Of a stretch of 64,000 bases of DNA, positions 62,601 through 64,000 are shown piece after piece. The position numbers and the translations under genes were made by a program. The stretch comes from Fasciola hepatica. Taxonomy: Eukaryota; Platyhelminthes; Trematoda; Plagiorchiida; Fasciolidae. Below the pieces are notes generated by a model. It ran no database searches. It worked only from the letters and a program-made list of their open reading frames with translations, and had not been told where the DNA came from. Position 1 is the stretch's first letter. Every line of letters begins with the position of its first letter. The stretch covers positions 4,774,001 through 4,838,000 of the forward strand of contig CANUEZ040000140.1 in assembly GCA_948099385.1 (NCBI GenBank), in the 5' to 3' direction.

Positions 62601-64000
62601 TACCATCAACAAGTTCTACTTTTGAGTTGGTCTGCAAAGTGACAAGACGTGATGTAGGAACTAAAAATTGTGGTCACCTGAGGTTTGTGAATACAGTGTG
62701 AAGTACAGTCTCCACCCCTGCACATTGGGCCTATGAATCTTTTGTGGTGATTGTGGTCACCTCGAGTTCGTCATCTGTTCTGTTCATTTCATTTGATTGA
62801 TACATCATCCCAGTAAAAAAGAAGCGGAAGGGACAAATCAAACAGAGCTACCTGTTTGTGTGTCCAATATCTGGTCAGTTTCCAATGAACATGACAGAAA
62901 TCGATACATACCTATAGATTTGTGCACCCACTCTCAACCTTAAGGCACAGCTCATCAACTCGTGTCATGGGAGGACTAAACAAGCTCATCTATTTGACAC
63001 GTAACAGTGGGGGTTTCACGAGGGCACGATAAGTACATTAGGATGTGAGCACGTGACTAACAGATAGTTAGCTCTGATATTACGTTCTGAGCCTCATGCT
63101 CAGTCGAAGTCGGTAAGATTCTGAAGGGTTAGCTCAAAACAAGGAAAAAACTGTTGACCTTCATCGAGAAGATCGTTTTGGTCATTCGCTTTGTTACAAT
63201 TTGTGGGCGCATAGATGAATTGGGAGCAAAAGGGATGGGGAATATTCAGTTGTCATTGGTTTTTATACATAGGTTAGTGAAATTGTCATTGCAGTTGAAC
63301 TCGGTGAACGGATACGTACAATCAAATGAGATCCGAATTATTCGGACGCTTACCGCGTCAGTATTGATGCTTGTAATACTGAGGAAATAAAGGAGTAGAC
63401 TGTACGTCAACTGTATCATTCCAGTAGTCACTTGTATACATATCCCATTTTAAGAGCATATAAATCGACGGGGAAAATATGAGCAAATGATTAGACGCAA
63501 GTGATCCTGACATATGACTGTCCTACTCAGTGATTCCAAATATAAGTGGAAGAATTTTAGCCCAACCAAAAAGTCCAACACTCGCTACAATGCCAAGCCA
63601 ACCGGCTTTGTTGCTATGTGCCACCTCAATAATTACCCACTAAAACTACCTCCAGATACTCAACCGTCGGGAGAAATAATACAAACAACGAAGGAGTCCA
63701 TCCGAATATTTGAGTAAACATTTTAACTGGATGATCACGTGACTAAAATAGAGTTCAAAACGCTAATTCTGATCTTAGCAAATTCAAGCAGAAAACAGAT
63801 ACAAACCCTTTGTGTACCTACCACAACAACCAAGGTTCTAAGCTGTATGGTGAAACTGGCAAAATCCTTGCTGATCACATCAGGTCCCTGAAGCGAAAAT
63901 GGATACCGTACAAACGCCACACATAATTAGGTTTAGTTACCGTTGCGCACAACGTAGCACCCAATATTTGAATGCGTTTATTGGATGGAATAGTTTTTTG

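Larger units (their letters stand above)
56801..64000. other. No gene recognised outside SINE fragments
   Basis: Frames such as 57975-58286 (103 codons), 59211-59582 (123 codons) and 60258-60545 (95 codons, minus) show no domain, signal or repeat family that I know. A poly-G run sits at about 60730. The final 1.3 kb has only short frames. Confidence 0.45.

Noticed and set aside
1..64000. CRISPR arrays, bacterial operons, toxin or defence systems
   Set aside because: No spaced direct repeats, ribosome-binding sites or long intronless coding runs; the window is eukaryotic.

Overview
This is eukaryotic, metazoan-type DNA: AT-leaning, very gene-poor, with short interrupted open frames, long introns, AT and CA microsatellites, and many decayed retroelements. 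The mix of Penelope-like elements (PLEs) with GIY-YIG endonuclease ends, CR1/Jockey-type LINE remnants and several tRNA-headed SINE families fits a large parasitic flatworm genome (cestode or trematode). That placement is inference. I see no bacterial operon, CRISPR array, rRNA or intact tRNA gene.

Only one host gene is supported: an RBPMS/couch-potato family RNA-binding protein on the minus strand. Three exons can be placed: an RRM exon with RNP2 (17237-17317), an RNP1 exon (11906-11968) and a long terminal exon with a proline-rich tail (6919-7962). All three have canonical splice sites and phase-0 junctions. Two pieces are missing: the 5' exon(s), probably beyond the window or in its unassigned right part, and a short exon expected between the first two. 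The introns and 3' flank carry three plus-strand PLE fragments and a foldback pair of reverse-transcriptase fragments.

The most striking structure is an inverted duplication of about 850 bp. The left arm (17198-18045) holds the RNP2 exon on the minus strand. The right arm (36658-37517) holds the same exon on the plus strand, with its splice sites and the same 27-residue product. The arms are separated by about 18.6 kb. Both contain a CG-rich palindrome, CTACTCGCGAGTAG, that recurs twice more at 39.07 and 39.53 kb.

Region by region: 1-5.9 kb, no gene seen; 5.9-17.3 kb, the RBPMS-like gene and its transposon-filled introns; 17.2-18.05 kb, left arm; 19.0-19.9 kb, SINE cluster; 22.3-23.0 kb, minus-strand PLE; 25.4 kb, tRNA-like SINE head; 25.5-36.6 kb, no gene seen; 36.66-37.52 kb, right arm, followed by a long AT repeat; 39.1-39.5 kb, SINE between palindromes; 42.9-43.4 kb, one SINE nested in another; 44.95-47.5 kb, decayed LINE; 50.6-56.1 kb, three copies of a roughly 280-bp repeat spaced about 2.6 kb apart, plus LINE pieces; 56.5-62.7 kb, further SINEs; the rest, no gene seen.
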